Part shown: in pieces, positions 10,212 to 24,333 of the stretch | Numbering within the stretch: the stretch's first letter is position 1 | Layout: each line of letters opens with the position of its first letter | The notes under the pieces: generated by a model | Told to the model about the DNA's origin: nothing | What the model saw: the letters and a program-made list of their open reading frames with translations, nothing else | Database searches by the model: none | Origin: Alteromonas salexigens | GTDB taxonomy: Bacteria; Pseudomonadota; Gammaproteobacteria; Enterobacterales; Alteromonadaceae | Direction: 5' to 3' | Assembly: GCF_025628895.1 (NCBI RefSeq) | Contig: NZ_JAOTJC010000006.1 | Location: forward strand, 696,767 to 760,766 | DNA: 64,000 nt | Position numbers and translations under genes: made by a program

Positions 10212-10918
10212 GGTTTGGCATCACTCAGCCGGCAGCGTGCAGCTACCTCGCGGATCAACAGGAGCAGTTGCTGGTCTTTGCTGAAGAGGAGACGGAGCTG
10301 GGGCGACGTTACGCTCAGTTAATTCAGGCAGGATTCCGCCGCAGTGGCGACCAGATATACCGTCCCCACTGCCCGCTATGCCAGGCCTGTGAATCTATTC
10401 GACTGCCGGTATCTGAGTTTCAGCCTTCCCGAAGTCAGCGTAGATTATTAAAGAAAAATGCCGCGCTACGCTCGGTATTTACCCGCACGGCCGGTACTGA
10501 TTATTATCCCTTGTATGCGCGCTATATTAACGAACGTCACGCCGACGGGACCATGTATCCGCCGTCACCAGAGCAATTTGAAGGCTTTATCCATTGCACC
10601 TGGAACCCCCCGGCTTTCGTTGAGGCATATGATGGCGAGACGTTGATCGCAGTGGCGGTTTGCGACGTATTAGACGACAGCACAAGCTGTGCAATGTCAG
10701 CGCTGTACACGTTTTTTAACCCCGACTACGGGCACGCGTCTCTGGGCACCTGGATGATACTGCAACAAATTCATCATGCGCAGGAACAAGGGATGAAATA
10801 CGTTTACCTTGGTTATCAGGTCGACAGCTGCCAGAAAATGGCGTACAAGGCGGATTTTTTCCCACACGAGCGTTTTCGGCACCACCAATGGCATCGCGTT
10901 GACAAAAAAAATCGGTAA
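10208..10918 (+). CDS. bpt: Aspartate/glutamate leucyltransferase (Bpt, ATE-like)
   Basis: Transfers Leu from tRNA to proteins with N-terminal Asp or Glu, making them ClpS substrates. The 236-residue protein fits the Bpt family: N-terminal CSYL, the CPLCQAC cysteine cluster that corresponds to the ATE N-domain, then FEGFI, Y-D-G-E-T-L-I-A-V, SALYTFFNPDY and YVYLGYQV with the C-terminal HERF. ATG 10208 overlaps the aat stop (ATGA), a coupled arrangement, and gives the normal N-terminus MRFGITQP; an upstream ATG at 10181 would add residues inside aat. Having both Aat and Bpt widens the range of proteins marked for ClpAPS. Confidence 0.93.
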   Translation: MRFGITQPAACSYLADQQEQLLVFAEEETELGRRYAQLIQAGFRRSGDQIYRPHCPLCQACESIRLPVSEFQPSRSQRRLLKKNAALRSVFTRTAGTDYYPLYARYINERHADGTMYPPSPEQFEGFIHCTWNPPAFVEAYDGETLIAVAVCDVLDDSTSCAMSALYTFFNPDYGHASLGTWMILQQIHHAQEQGMKYVYLGYQVDSCQKMAYKADFFPHERFRHHQWHRVDKKNR

Positions 10919-10985
10919 TTGCTTTACACTGAGGTGTAGATTGGTTACTGTCTGCGCGGCAAAAATTTTGACTTATTTGAGGTAA

Positions 10986-11213
<228 letters not shown>

Positions 11214-11238
11214 TTCGCCAGACAGCGGTCCCCGCTAC

Positions 11239-11270
11239 AAAAAAAGCCCGATATAATATCGGGCTTTTTT
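11239..11270. terminator. Bidirectional terminator between infA and clpA
   Basis: AAAAAAGCCCGATA and TATCGGGCTTTTTT form a long stem with a 3-base loop. The T-run on one strand and A-run on the other let it serve both convergent genes. Confidence 0.93.
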
Positions 11271-11293
11271 GTGTCTTGCTGAAAGAGACGCAA

Positions 11294-13570
11294 TCAGTTT
11301 GACTGCGTCTCTGCTTTTTCTGCATTTACTCCCGCGTAAGTAAACTTCAGCTTATCGTCCTTCATATGCACTTTCACGCTACCGCCTTTGTTAAGCTCAC
11401 CAAAGAGCAGTTCGTTGGCCAGCTCCTTCTTGATTTCATGCTTAATAAGGCGAGCCATTGGACGTGCCCCCATGGCTTTGTCATAGCCTTTCTCGGCCAG
11501 ATAAGCACGGGCGGCAGAGGTCACCTCCAGTGACACCCCTTTCACGTCCAGCTGAGCCTGGAGCTCGATAATGAACTTGTCCACAACTTGCAGAATAATC
11601 TCTGAGTCCAGGTGATTGAACCAAATGATACCGTCCAGCCGGTTGCGGAATTCCGGTGAAAACACCTTATTAATTTCACTCAGGGCATCATGGCTGTGAT
11701 CCTGCTGCTTAAAGCCAATAGATTTACGCACCGTTTCCTGCACACCGGCATTGGTGGTCATTACCAGCACCACGTTACGGAAATCGACTTTACGGCCGTT
11801 ATTATCGGTCAGCGTGCCGTGGTCCATCACCTGCAACAGAATGTTGTAGATATCGCTGTGCGCCTTTTCAATCTCATCAAGCAGCACCACCGAATACGGG
11901 TTTTTAATTACCGCATCGGTAAGCAAGCCCCCCTGATCGAAACCTACATAGCCCGGGGGCGCACCAATTAGGCGACTAACCGCATGCCTCTCCATGTACT
12001 CAGACATATCAAAGCGCACCAGCTCAACACCCATAATTTTTGCCAGTTGCTGGGTCACTTCGGTTTTACCTACCCCGGTAGGACCGGCAAACAGGAAGCT
12101 GCCAATAGGCTTTTCTTCCGCCCCCAGCCCTGAGCGGGACAAGTGAATTGAATCGGTCAGGTTCTCGATAGCATCATCCTGTCCGAACACCACCATTTTC
12201 AGGTTGCGAGACAGATTCTTCAGCACTTCTTTGTCTGACGCAGATACCGACTTCTCGGGGATGCGGGCCATCTTCGCAATGATTTGCTCAATATCGGTTA
12301 CATTAATCGTTTTCTTACGCTTCGACTGCGGTAGCAGGCGCTGGCTGGCGCCAGCCTCGTCCATCACATCAATGGCTTTGTCTGGTAAGTGCCGTTCATT
12401 AATGTACTTGGCAGAAAGCTCTGCCGCTGCCTGCAAGGCTTTCTGTGTAAACCGGACACTGTGGTGTTCTTCATAGCGCGATTTCAGACCTTGCAGAATT
12501 TTGGTGGTATCGCTGACGCTGGGTTCTGTAATATCCACTTTCTGGAAGCGGCGCGCCAGGGCACGGTCCTTTTCAAAAATACCCTGATATTCCTGATACG
12601 TGGTCGAGCCAATGCAGCGCAATTCGCCACTGCTCAGCTTAGGCTTCAGCAGGTTAGACGCATCCATCACACCACCAGACGCTGCTCCGGCGCCTATGAT
12701 GGTATGAATTTCATCAATAAACAGAATCGCATCTTTGTCTTTGCCCAGCTCACGTAAAATGGCTTTCAGGCGCTTCTCAAAATCACCCCGGTATTTGGTG
12801 CCGGCGAGTAGGCCGCCCAGATCTAAAGAGTAGACTGTACTGTCGGCTATTACATCAGGCACGTCGTTATTAACAATCCGGTAGGCTAACCCTTCTGCAA
12901 TGGCAGTTTTACCCACGCCGGCTTCACCCACTAACAGCGGGTTATTTTTACGGCGCCGACACAGGATCTGAATAGTGCGCTCAAGCTCAGAATCCCGGCC
13001 AATGAGTGGATCGATCTTGCCATCCTGGGCCTGCTTATTTAAATCAGTGGCGTATTTGCTCAACGCCGAACTGTTTTCATCACCTTCGGCATTTTCTTCA
13101 TTCACCTCAGGGGCAGCAGACTCTTCATCATCCACTTTACTGACACCGTGACTGATGTAATTCACTACATCCAGGCGGGTCACATCAGCTTTCTTAAGGA
13201 TATAGACAGCCTGGGATTCCTGCTCGGAGAAAATGGCCACCAACACATTGGCACCGGTCACTTCGTCTTTACCCGATGATTGCACGTGAAAGACCGCCCG
13301 TTGCAACACACGCTGAAAACCTAGGGTGGGTTGTGTCTCACGCTCGTTCGCCTGGTCTTCCAGGATCAATGGTGTGGTGTCTTTGACGAACTCTATCAGT
13401 TCACTTTTAATGGCATCGATGTTCGCGCCACACGCTTTCAACGCATCCCGGGCAGCGGAGTTATCCAATAATGCCAGGAGCAGGTGCTCTACCGTCATAA
13501 ACTCATGGCGGTGCTCACGGGCAAACACAAACGCCTCGTTCAATGTTTGCTCTAATTCTTTATTCAACAT
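11294..13570 (-). CDS. clpA: ATP-dependent Clp protease ATP-binding subunit ClpA
   Basis: Hexameric AAA+ unfoldase that feeds substrates into ClpP and takes N-degron proteins from ClpS. The 758-residue length matches E. coli ClpA. Visible parts: the Clp N-domain (two repeats, about 1-140), AAA-1 with Walker A GEAGVGKT and Walker B ILFIDEIHT, AAA-2 with GPTGVGKT and VVLLDEIEKAH, and the C-terminal D2-small domain. An acidic stretch (residues about 147-168, rich in Glu and Asp) separates the N-domain from AAA-1. It lies 24 bases downstream of clpS on the same strand, forming the clpS-clpA operon. Confidence 0.97.
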   Translation of the reverse strand: MLNKELEQTLNEAFVFAREHRHEFMTVEHLLLALLDNSAARDALKACGANIDAIKSELIEFVKDTTPLILEDQANERETQPTLGFQRVLQRAVFHVQSSGKDEVTGANVLVAIFSEQESQAVYILKKADVTRLDVVNYISHGVSKVDDEESAAPEVNEENAEGDENSSALSKYATDLNKQAQDGKIDPLIGRDSELERTIQILCRRRKNNPLLVGEAGVGKTAIAEGLAYRIVNNDVPDVIADSTVYSLDLGGLLAGTKYRGDFEKRLKAILRELGKDKDAILFIDEIHTIIGAGAASGGVMDASNLLKPKLSSGELRCIGSTTYQEYQGIFEKDRALARRFQKVDITEPSVSDTTKILQGLKSRYEEHHSVRFTQKALQAAAELSAKYINERHLPDKAIDVMDEAGASQRLLPQSKRKKTINVTDIEQIIAKMARIPEKSVSASDKEVLKNLSRNLKMVVFGQDDAIENLTDSIHLSRSGLGAEEKPIGSFLFAGPTGVGKTEVTQQLAKIMGVELVRFDMSEYMERHAVSRLIGAPPGYVGFDQGGLLTDAVIKNPYSVVLLDEIEKAHSDIYNILLQVMDHGTLTDNNGRKVDFRNVVLVMTTNAGVQETVRKSIGFKQQDHSHDALSEINKVFSPEFRNRLDGIIWFNHLDSEIILQVVDKFIIELQAQLDVKGVSLEVTSAARAYLAEKGYDKAMGARPMARLIKHEIKKELANELLFGELNKGGSVKVHMKDDKLKFTYAGVNAEKAETQSN

Positions 13571-13594
13571 ATCGCTCGCCCTCTACTGGTTGAC

Positions 13595-13915
13595 TTACGC
13601 CTGCTCCATGGTGCACATAAGCGGATGATGATGCTTACGTGCGTACTGATTGACCTGCATCACTTTCGTCTCTGCAATCTCTGCAGTGAATATGCCGCAA
13701 ACCGCTTTACCATGGTAATGTACGGTCAGCATGACTTGATTGGCCTTCTCAGCATCCAAATTAAAAAAATGCATGAGTACTTCGACCACGAAATCCATTG
13801 GCGTGTAGTCGTCATTATTCAGTAATACTTTGTACATCGGGGGCGGTTGCGCCTTCTTGCGAACCGCGTCTTTCTGTTTTTCCTTCTCTATACCGATCGC
13901 GTTGTCTTTACTCAT
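13595..13915 (-). CDS. clpS: ATP-dependent Clp protease adaptor ClpS
   Basis: A 106-residue adaptor that binds N-terminal Leu, Phe, Trp and Tyr and delivers such proteins to ClpA. It has the unstructured charged N-tail, then [23 protein letters not shown] with the binding-pocket NDDYTPM and the later HYHGKAVCG segment. First gene of the clpS-clpA operon, and divergent from cspD, as in E. coli. With aat and bpt a few kilobases away, writer and reader genes of the bacterial N-degron pathway sit together. Confidence 0.96.
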   Translation of the reverse strand: MSKDNAIGIEKEKQKDAVRKKAQPPPMYKVLLNNDDYTPMDFVVEVLMHFFNLDAEKANQVMLTVHYHGKAVCGIFTAEIAETKVMQVNQYARKHHHPLMCTMEQA

Positions 13916-14117
13916 AATTTAATGATAGTGCCTTCAGCAGCAATGTCGCGGAATTTTTACAATTTAAAGAAATTACGCAAAATGGCCTTGACATAAGGTG
14001 GTTAAAATATCTACAGTTTGATTATGGTCATGTGAAGTGACGCACATACCATTGTGCCCTAACCTTTATTGTGGGGGCATACAAGTGTGAGTTCAAGGAT
14101 TAAGAGGAAGTCGAAGT

Positions 14118-14336
14118 ATGGCGGTTGGCAAAGTTAAATGGTTTAACAACGCAAAGGGTTTCGGATTTATCGTTCCTGAAGATGGTGGCGAAGACATTTT
14201 CGCGCATTACTCTACAATCCAGATGGAAGGTTACCGGTCATTAAAAGCAGGTCAGGAGGTCACATTTGACGTCCAACAAGGCCCCAAAGGGCTACACGCA
14301 GAAAATATCGGTTTTATAGAAGAGCCAGAACGTTAA
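14118..14336 (+). CDS. cspD: Cold-shock-like protein CspD
   Basis: A 72-residue cold-shock-domain protein. RNP1-like KGFGFI and RNP2-like DIFAHYS motifs are present, and the position divergent from clpS matches E. coli cspD, whose product inhibits replication in stationary phase. The length and the C-terminal FIEEPER-type tail differ slightly from CspA-type proteins, supporting CspD. Upstream, the 200-base gap with clpS includes a TTGACA box at 13988-13993, but I see no convincing -10 at the right distance. AGAGGAAG lies before the ATG. Confidence 0.9.
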   Translation: MAVGKVKWFNNAKGFGFIVPEDGGEDIFAHYSTIQMEGYRSLKAGQEVTFDVQQGPKGLHAENIGFIEEPER

Positions 14337-14364
14337 TTCGATAATCTGTTATCGAGTCAACAAA

Positions 14365-14407
14365 AGGGTCTATTACTGCAGTACAGTCAGTAGTGGGCCT
14401 TTTTTAT
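14365..14407 (+). terminator. Terminator of cspD
   Basis: An imperfect stem between AGGGTCTATTACTG and CAGTAGTGGGCCT ends in TTTTTT, 29 bases after the cspD stop. Confidence 0.7.
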
Positions 14408-14435
14408 GCGGATAAGAATCCCGCCCGTCTCACAC

Positions 14436-14470
14436 AAAAAAGCCCGGCACTTGGAATGCCGGGCTTTTTT
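14436..14470. terminator. Bidirectional terminator between cspD and icd
   Basis: AAAAAAGCCCGGCA and TGCCGGGCTTTTTT pair across a short loop. It lies 17 bases past the icd stop on the minus strand and also backs up the cspD terminator. Confidence 0.93.
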
Positions 14471-14486
14471 AGTCAGTCACTAAGCG

Positions 14487-17114
<2,628 letters not shown>

Positions 17115-17660
17115 ATGGCATCTCCCTGTATCGTATTGTTCAACAAACCTTTTCAGGTATTGTCTCAGTTTACTGACGGCGAGGGCCGCCAAACACTGAA
17201 AGACTTTATTGATGTCCCGGACGTGTATGCTGCTGGCAGACTCGACCGTGACTCAGAAGGCCTGCTGGTGCTCACCAATGACGGCAAGCTACAACATAAA
17301 CTCGCCCACCCGGAAGCCAAAACCAGTAAAACCTACTGGGTTCAGGTGGAAGGCGAGCCTAATTATGCGGCAGTGAACAGCCTTGCTCGGGGTGTGGAAT
17401 TAAAAGACGGCATGACCCTGCCAGCCAAGGTGAAGCGTATCGACCCGCCACCGGTGTGGGATCGCTACCCGCCAGTCAGATTTCGCCAGTCTATTCCTAC
17501 TTCCTGGCTGTCGATCACTATTACCGAAGGCAGAAACCGCCAGGTACGCCGCATGACGGCGAAAGTGGGTCACCCTACCCTGCGTTTAATTCGCTACCGG
17601 GTAGGCAGCTGGACCATTGATGGTATTGATAATGGTCAGTATCTCACCGTCCCGCTGTAA
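17115..17660 (+). CDS. rluE: 23S rRNA pseudouridine synthase, RluE type
   Basis: Cytosolic pseudouridine synthase of the RsuA/RluB/E/F family without an N-terminal S4 domain, which favours RluE (U2457 of 23S rRNA in E. coli). The 181-residue protein starts with [16 protein letters not shown]. The catalytic aspartate is D44 in [17 protein letters not shown], and the family's C-terminal [11 protein letters not shown] and GHPTLRLIR are present. It is shorter than E. coli RluE (217), mainly at the N-terminus. The gene stands alone ahead of mnmA with a 150-base gap. Specificity is inferred from the subgroup. Confidence 0.9.
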   Translation: MASPCIVLFNKPFQVLSQFTDGEGRQTLKDFIDVPDVYAAGRLDRDSEGLLVLTNDGKLQHKLAHPEAKTSKTYWVQVEGEPNYAAVNSLARGVELKDGMTLPAKVKRIDPPPVWDRYPPVRFRQSIPTSWLSITITEGRNRQVRRMTAKVGHPTLRLIRYRVGSWTIDGIDNGQYLTVPL

Positions 17661-17811
17661 GGGTCTGAGCGACTTGTTAAGCTGCTCTGCTTCACATTGC
17701 TTACGACTGCAATGAGGTATAAGCCATAGCTGTATTGATCGTGAAACGGGCAAGGCTTTCTGATAAAATCCGCGGCCTTAACTACAGCAACCAGAGAGAT
17801 TAGAGCAAACG

Positions 17812-18920
17812 GTGTCTGAATCAGCCTCCCCAGCCAGCAAAAAAGTGATCGTCGGCATGTCCGGCGGTGTGGATTCTTCCGTCTCAGCCTACCTGTTGAA
17901 AGAGCAGGGCTATCAGGTGGAAGGCCTGTTCATGAAGAACTGGGAAGAAGACGATAATGATGAATACTGTGCGGCTGCCGAAGATTTGCAGGATGCGCAG
18001 GCGGTAGCCGATAAACTGGGTATTGAGCTGCATACCATCAATTTTGCCGCGGAGTACTGGGACAACGTTTTCGAATATTTTCTGGCTGAATATAAAGCGG
18101 GCCGCACCCCAAACCCCGATATCATGTGTAACAAGGAAATTAAGTTTAAAGCATTCCTTGAATTTGCTGCCGAAGACCTGGGTGCTGACTACATCGCCAC
18201 GGGCCATTACGTGCGTCGCCGGCATCAGGACGACCACTGGCAAATGCTGCGTGGCCTAGATAACAACAAAGACCAAAGTTATTTCCTTTATACGCTGGGT
18301 GAAGAGCACATCGCCAAAACGCTGTTTCCGGTAGGGGAACTTGAGAAGCCACTGGTACGCAAAATAGCTGAACAGCAAGACCTGGTGACTGCGGATAAAA
18401 AAGACTCTACCGGGATTTGCTTTATTGGTGAGCGCAAGTTTAAAGACTTTCTGTCGCAATACCTGCCCGCTCAGCCAGGCAAAATAGAAACCGCCGAAGG
18501 CGAAGAAATCGGTACCCATGAGGGTCTGATGTACCACACCCTGGGTCAGCGCAAAGGCCTGCATATCGGTGGACTGAAAGATTTCGGCGATGATCCCTGG
18601 TACGTGGTAGATAAAGACGTCGAGCGTAACGTACTGATTGTCGGTCAGGGCGCCGACCATCCTCGCCTGTATTCAGACGGTCTGGTGGCCAAGCAATTAC
18701 ACTGGGTGGACCGAACGCCACTGAATACCCCGGTTAAAGCCGTGGTAAAAACCCGTTATCGTCAACAGGACATCCCCTGCACTATCACCCCGCGTGGAAA
18801 TGACGAGGTGGAAGTGATTTTTGATGAGCCGCAAAAAGCCGTGACCCCGGGCCAGTCAGCTGTATTCTACCAGGATGAAGTCTGCCTGGGCGGCGGCATT
18901 ATTGAGAGTTATATCCGCTG

Positions 18921-18921
<1 letters not shown>
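17812..18921 (+). CDS. mnmA: tRNA-specific 2-thiouridylase MnmA
   Basis: Adds sulfur to U34 of tRNAs for Lys, Glu and Gln. The 369-residue length fits the family (E. coli 368). Evidence: PP-loop SGGVDSS at 17-23, catalytic C106 in [12 protein letters not shown] and C203 in [12 protein letters not shown], and the C-terminal beta-barrel. The start is a GTG; no nearby ATG gives the right N-terminus. It overlaps hflD by one base (TGATG), and purB follows, the conserved mnmA-hflD-purB operon of gammaproteobacteria. Confidence 0.96.
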
Positions 18922-20938
<2,017 letters not shown>

Positions 20939-20953
20939 CTTCCCGGTACACTT

Positions 20954-20983
20954 CCGGTAGATGTCCAGCCTGGGCACTACCGG
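20954..20983 (+). promoter_or_regulatory. Hairpin between purB and the adenylate cyclase gene
   Basis: CCGGTAG and CTACCGG form the base of a stem that continues, after one bulged A, with TGTCC against GGGCA. There is no T-run, so it is not a typical terminator. Its 3' arm contains GG of the GGAG that serves the cyclase start at 20991, so it could mask that ribosome site. Confidence 0.45.
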
Positions 20984-20990
20984 AGCTATC

Positions 20991-22220
20991 ATGTACCAAT
21001 CACCGGCACGCAGTGCCACCGAACGCCATATTCTCAATCAGATACAGGCCACTACCCGACTGGTGCTGATTTGTTTGTTCCTGCAACTCCCCTTTGCCGT
21101 TTACCTGCTACTCGCCAGTACCCCTTTAGCGCTCTTCAATTTATCTGTGCATTGTGCCGCTCTGGGGGTGACATACTGGCTCTGCGTCAGACAGCTGTGG
21201 CGTCCTGCTCGTGACTTGCTGCTAACTGGTTTTCTCACCTTCATAACATGGGCCACGCTTATCTGGCCGGCGGGATTGGCCATCCCATACTTTTTACTGT
21301 TAGGCAGCGTAACCTGCGGCTTCTTTTTTCGAAATTCAGAGCGTCTGCCCCAGCGGGTGTGGGCAGTAACGTTTGCTAGCGTGTTTGTGGCGCTGAGGAT
21401 ACGCCACATTGAGACCTCCCACGGGCTTTACCACATAGTTACTATTAGCAATACGGTGTTGCTGGCTGTAGCCAGCCTGCTCATCTTACATTGTCTGCAA
21501 ACCCACACGTCGCGACGCTGGCAAAGTATGGCTAGCCGGCAGCAAGCCCTGCAGGCGCAGCTGTCCGCGCTGTTACCCCCTTTTTTAACCACCCGGGGCA
21601 ACACCTGTGAACCAGGACAGTCCCGGCCGATGGACTCGTGTGTGGTGTTGTTTGCCGATCTTACCGGTTTCCGGCAACTCACCGATCAGCTCGGTGATGA
21701 AGGCGTGTTTGCTTTATTACATACCCTATACCGACGCTTCGATGAACGGGCACTACATGCCGGCATAAGACGAATAAAAACCAATGGCGACGAGTACATG
21801 GCCGCCATTTCTCCTGAGCTTACAGGCTTGCCCGAAGAACAAACGACGACACTTACCCGACAAATGCTTAGCTTTGCGCGGGGACTGCTACATGACTGTG
21901 AATACGTGGCAGCGAATACAGACATTCCGGTCAATATTCGTATAGGCGTTGCAGCAGGACCAGTAAGGGCAGGAGTCATTGGAAATCAGCGCTCTTCTTT
22001 CGATATCTGGGGGCGCACCGTCAACCTGGCGTCCATGCTGGAACAGCTCTGTGAACCCAACCGGGTATTATTAAGTGACAGCGCCTACCACACGTTACCG
22101 CCCCTGCCCTTTAACCTGAAACGGCGGGCGGTATTCCTGCCCAACGGGCCGGCGAGAGCATGGCAATTCACCGCGGCTGCCATTGATGCACTGGGCAATT
22201 GCCGCCATAATGCAGCCTGA
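20991..22220 (+). CDS. Membrane-bound class III adenylate/guanylate cyclase
   Basis: A 409-residue integral-membrane cyclase that probably makes cAMP. The N-terminal half has five or six hydrophobic helices (about residues 24-175). The catalytic domain at about 215-400 shows the metal-binding aspartate in VVLFADLTGF and the second in RRIKTNGDEYMAA, and WGRTVNLASMLEQLCEPNRVLLS, which includes the transition-state Asn. ATG 20991 is preferred because GGAG lies 5 bases upstream; an in-frame ATG at 20961 lies inside a hairpin. Nucleotide specificity (ATP or GTP) cannot be read with certainty. The 3' end is close to the roxA start. Confidence 0.83.
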   Translation: MYQSPARSATERHILNQIQATTRLVLICLFLQLPFAVYLLLASTPLALFNLSVHCAALGVTYWLCVRQLWRPARDLLLTGFLTFITWATLIWPAGLAIPYFLLLGSVTCGFFFRNSERLPQRVWAVTFASVFVALRIRHIETSHGLYHIVTISNTVLLAVASLLILHCLQTHTSRRWQSMASRQQALQAQLSALLPPFLTTRGNTCEPGQSRPMDSCVVLFADLTGFRQLTDQLGDEGVFALLHTLYRRFDERALHAGIRRIKTNGDEYMAAISPELTGLPEEQTTTLTRQMLSFARGLLHDCEYVAANTDIPVNIRIGVAAGPVRAGVIGNQRSSFDIWGRTVNLASMLEQLCEPNRVLLSDSAYHTLPPLPFNLKRRAVFLPNGPARAWQFTAAAIDALGNCRHNAA

Positions 22221-22239
22221 TTTCTCCAGATATTTTTTT

Positions 22240-23370
22240 ATGACTTTTTCTGCTGACCAATTCCTTCAGGATCACTGGCAAAAATCGCCGGTGGTACTAC
22301 GTAATTTCTACCCTGATTTTGACGACCCTTTAGATGAGCATGATTTAGCGGGCTTAGCACAGGAAGACGACGTTGACAGCCGAATAATCCGCGAAGTGAA
22401 TGGTAACTGGCATCTTGACCAAGGGCCGTTTGATGACTTTAGTGAACCCTGCCAGGGTCACTGGACGCTGCTTGTGCAGGACGTGGACAAGTATATTGCC
22501 GAGGTGGACGGGCTGACAGAGGCATTCCGGTTTATTCCCAACTGGCGCGTTGACGATGTCATGGTGAGCTTTGCGGTGGCGGGCGCCGGAGTCGGCTCGC
22601 ATGTGGATCAATATGATGTTTTTCTGGTGCAGGGCAAAGGCAAGCGTCGCTGGCGGGTTGGTCCGCCTGGCAACTACCAGGAAGTGTTTCCCCACCCTTC
22701 GTTACGACAGTTAAGCAGCTTTCCCACACACTTTGAGGTAGAGCTGCAGCCAGGTGATGTGTTGTATATTCCCCCCGGCTGGCCTCACGAAGGCGTAACC
22801 ATTAAAGATAGTCTCACCTACTCGGTGGGCTTTCGTGCGCCTACTACCGCCGACATTACTCAATGCCTAACCGACGCCCTGGATAGCTGCCAGCTGCCAG
22901 TAACACGTTACACAGACCCGACACTCGCCCGTGCTGTGCATCCGGCCAGCGTGCCACTGCACACCTTAACCGTGTTGAAAGAGCAACTTATCGACGCCAT
23001 TCACAGCGAAGCTTTCGATGAGGCTTTGTTACGACTGCTGTCAGATCAACATCTGCCAGTGGATGTACCCGATGAACTTTTGACGGTGGATACGCTACGT
23101 CAACATCTGGATGCCGGTACCAGCTTCGGGTTAGCCGCGGGGTGCCGACCTTTATTCTGCGATGAAGACTCAGCTTCCGAGTTTTCGTTTTACGTAAATG
23201 GTGAGCGCTTTGCCGTTTCACGCCAATATGATTGTGTATTTAAAGAGCTTCTGGATGGAGCCTTGCTCGATCTTGCCATGTACCAGCGAATAAAATCTTT
23301 TGCAGAACTGGAAATCCTGACTACACTGATAAATAAGAGATATTGGGTTTTATGGGATCACGATGACTAA
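22240..23370 (+). CDS. roxA: Ribosomal protein uL16 arginine hydroxylase RoxA (YcfD)
   Basis: Fe(II)/2-oxoglutarate-dependent JmjC/cupin oxygenase; the E. coli enzyme hydroxylates Arg81 of ribosomal protein L16. Visible: SFAVAGAGVGSHVDQYDVF with the iron ligands H and D (HVD), the KGKRRWRVG substrate loop, and the third ligand H in YIPPGWPHEG, followed by SYSVGFRAP-like TYSVGFRAP. A C-terminal dimerisation and winged-helix region follows. The start at ATG 22240 gives 376 residues (E. coli 373) and the usual start MTF-x-A-D-QFLQDHW; no good ribosome site is seen before it, and ATGs at 22183 and 22210 overlap the cyclase gene. Confidence 0.9.
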   Translation: MTFSADQFLQDHWQKSPVVLRNFYPDFDDPLDEHDLAGLAQEDDVDSRIIREVNGNWHLDQGPFDDFSEPCQGHWTLLVQDVDKYIAEVDGLTEAFRFIPNWRVDDVMVSFAVAGAGVGSHVDQYDVFLVQGKGKRRWRVGPPGNYQEVFPHPSLRQLSSFPTHFEVELQPGDVLYIPPGWPHEGVTIKDSLTYSVGFRAPTTADITQCLTDALDSCQLPVTRYTDPTLARAVHPASVPLHTLTVLKEQLIDAIHSEAFDEALLRLLSDQHLPVDVPDELLTVDTLRQHLDAGTSFGLAAGCRPLFCDEDSASEFSFYVNGERFAVSRQYDCVFKELLDGALLDLAMYQRIKSFAELEILTTLINKRYWVLWDHDD

Positions 23371-23429
23371 ACCGGCCCCTTTTAGCACCACAATCACGGG
23401 CCATCAGGTACAGGATAACGGTGAGATTC

Positions 23430-23888
23430 ATGACGTTTCGAGTAGAAAACGTCGATTGGTTGAGAGGTAAAGATCGACTAGCAAAGTTACGCGAGCACGT
23501 TTTCGTGCTGGAATGGCGCCTCCCGCGGGAGGCCGAATTTGACGAGCACGACGCCACGGCATTTCACATCCTCATTGTAGACAATGAGGATAACCCCATT
23601 GCGACAGGCCGATTAACCCAAAGCGGTGAAATTGGCCGTATTGCGGTTAAACGAAAATTCCGCACTTTACCCGTGTACCGACAGCTATTCACCGCGCTGG
23701 TAACGCTGGCAAAGCAACATAATGTGCCATTAGTGCACGTAAGTTGCGACCTTGATAGCGTGAACTATCATCAGAAGCTGGGATTCACGCCGAACGGGCC
23801 GGTTTTTATGGAGGCCGGCATTCCCCGCCAGAAAATGGCCTGCTCCGTAAACCAGTTCACCCTACCCGACGTGACCCATATGCATTAA
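23430..23888 (+). CDS. GNAT family N-acetyltransferase
   Basis: A 152-residue GNAT-fold acyltransferase of the ElaA/YjcF-like group. It shows the opening RVENVDWLRGKDRLAKLREHVFV, the central DNEDNPIATGRL strand, the acetyl-CoA loop region EIGRIAVKRKFR and a C-terminal YHQKLGF segment. The substrate is unknown. ATG 23430 has GGTGAG at a good distance; a GTG 9 bases upstream overlaps that site. It lies about 60 bases after roxA on the same strand, so co-transcription is plausible. Confidence 0.82.
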   Translation: MTFRVENVDWLRGKDRLAKLREHVFVLEWRLPREAEFDEHDATAFHILIVDNEDNPIATGRLTQSGEIGRIAVKRKFRTLPVYRQLFTALVTLAKQHNVPLVHVSCDLDSVNYHQKLGFTPNGPVFMEAGIPRQKMACSVNQFTLPDVTHMH

Positions 23889-23901
23889 GCAGTGAGATTT
23901 C

Positions 23902-24321
23902 TCACTGCTGCCATAACTGGTCTTCCGCTTGCATACTGAAGAGACTCTCAGCCCGGCTTTGCAATAAGTTGGCAAACGCCAGTTGCGTGTCGTCGCTCCC
24001 CTGCCCCTGACGGATATTTTCTGCTTTGAGCTGCCAGTGCATGGCAAAAAACTTGATTGCATCCCGGGCAGTCGCTGCATTGTCCGACAAAGTAAAATCG
24101 ACAGGCAAGTCGCCGCTCATTACCCAGTATTGCTTGTTATCCAGCGCTTTAATTTTCCATAACGCCACATAGGGAACCAGATAACGGCTTTCAGAGGTTA
24201 TGACCGAGTCGTATAACACGCCGTTTTCAGCCAGGTGTTTGTTCGCCCGTTGAAATTGCTCTCGCACCCAGGCGGTGCGCTCTTCCTGCGTCATAGGTTC
24301 AGGTACTTGTTGTTCACTCAT
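23902..24321 (-). CDS. DUF4826 family protein
   Basis: A 139-residue cytosolic protein that I recognise as DUF4826-like, a small family found mainly in Alteromonadales and relatives. Landmarks: WVREQFQRANKHLAENG, ESRYLVPYVALWKIKA and YWVMSGDLPVDF. No catalytic motif is evident and the function is unknown. It lies 12 bases downstream of ydiJ on the same strand and is probably co-transcribed with it. Confidence 0.75.
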   Translation of the reverse strand: MSEQQVPEPMTQEERTAWVREQFQRANKHLAENGVLYDSVITSESRYLVPYVALWKIKALDNKQYWVMSGDLPVDFTLSDNAATARDAIKFFAMHWQLKAENIRQGQGSDDTQLAFANLLQSRAESLFSMQAEDQLWQQ

Positions 24322-24333
24322 GCTTTTCTCTTA

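Noticed and set aside
23362..23469. 35-codon frame overlapping the end of roxA and the start of the GNAT gene
   Set aside because: It overlaps two better genes, has no ribosome site and no family match by eye.
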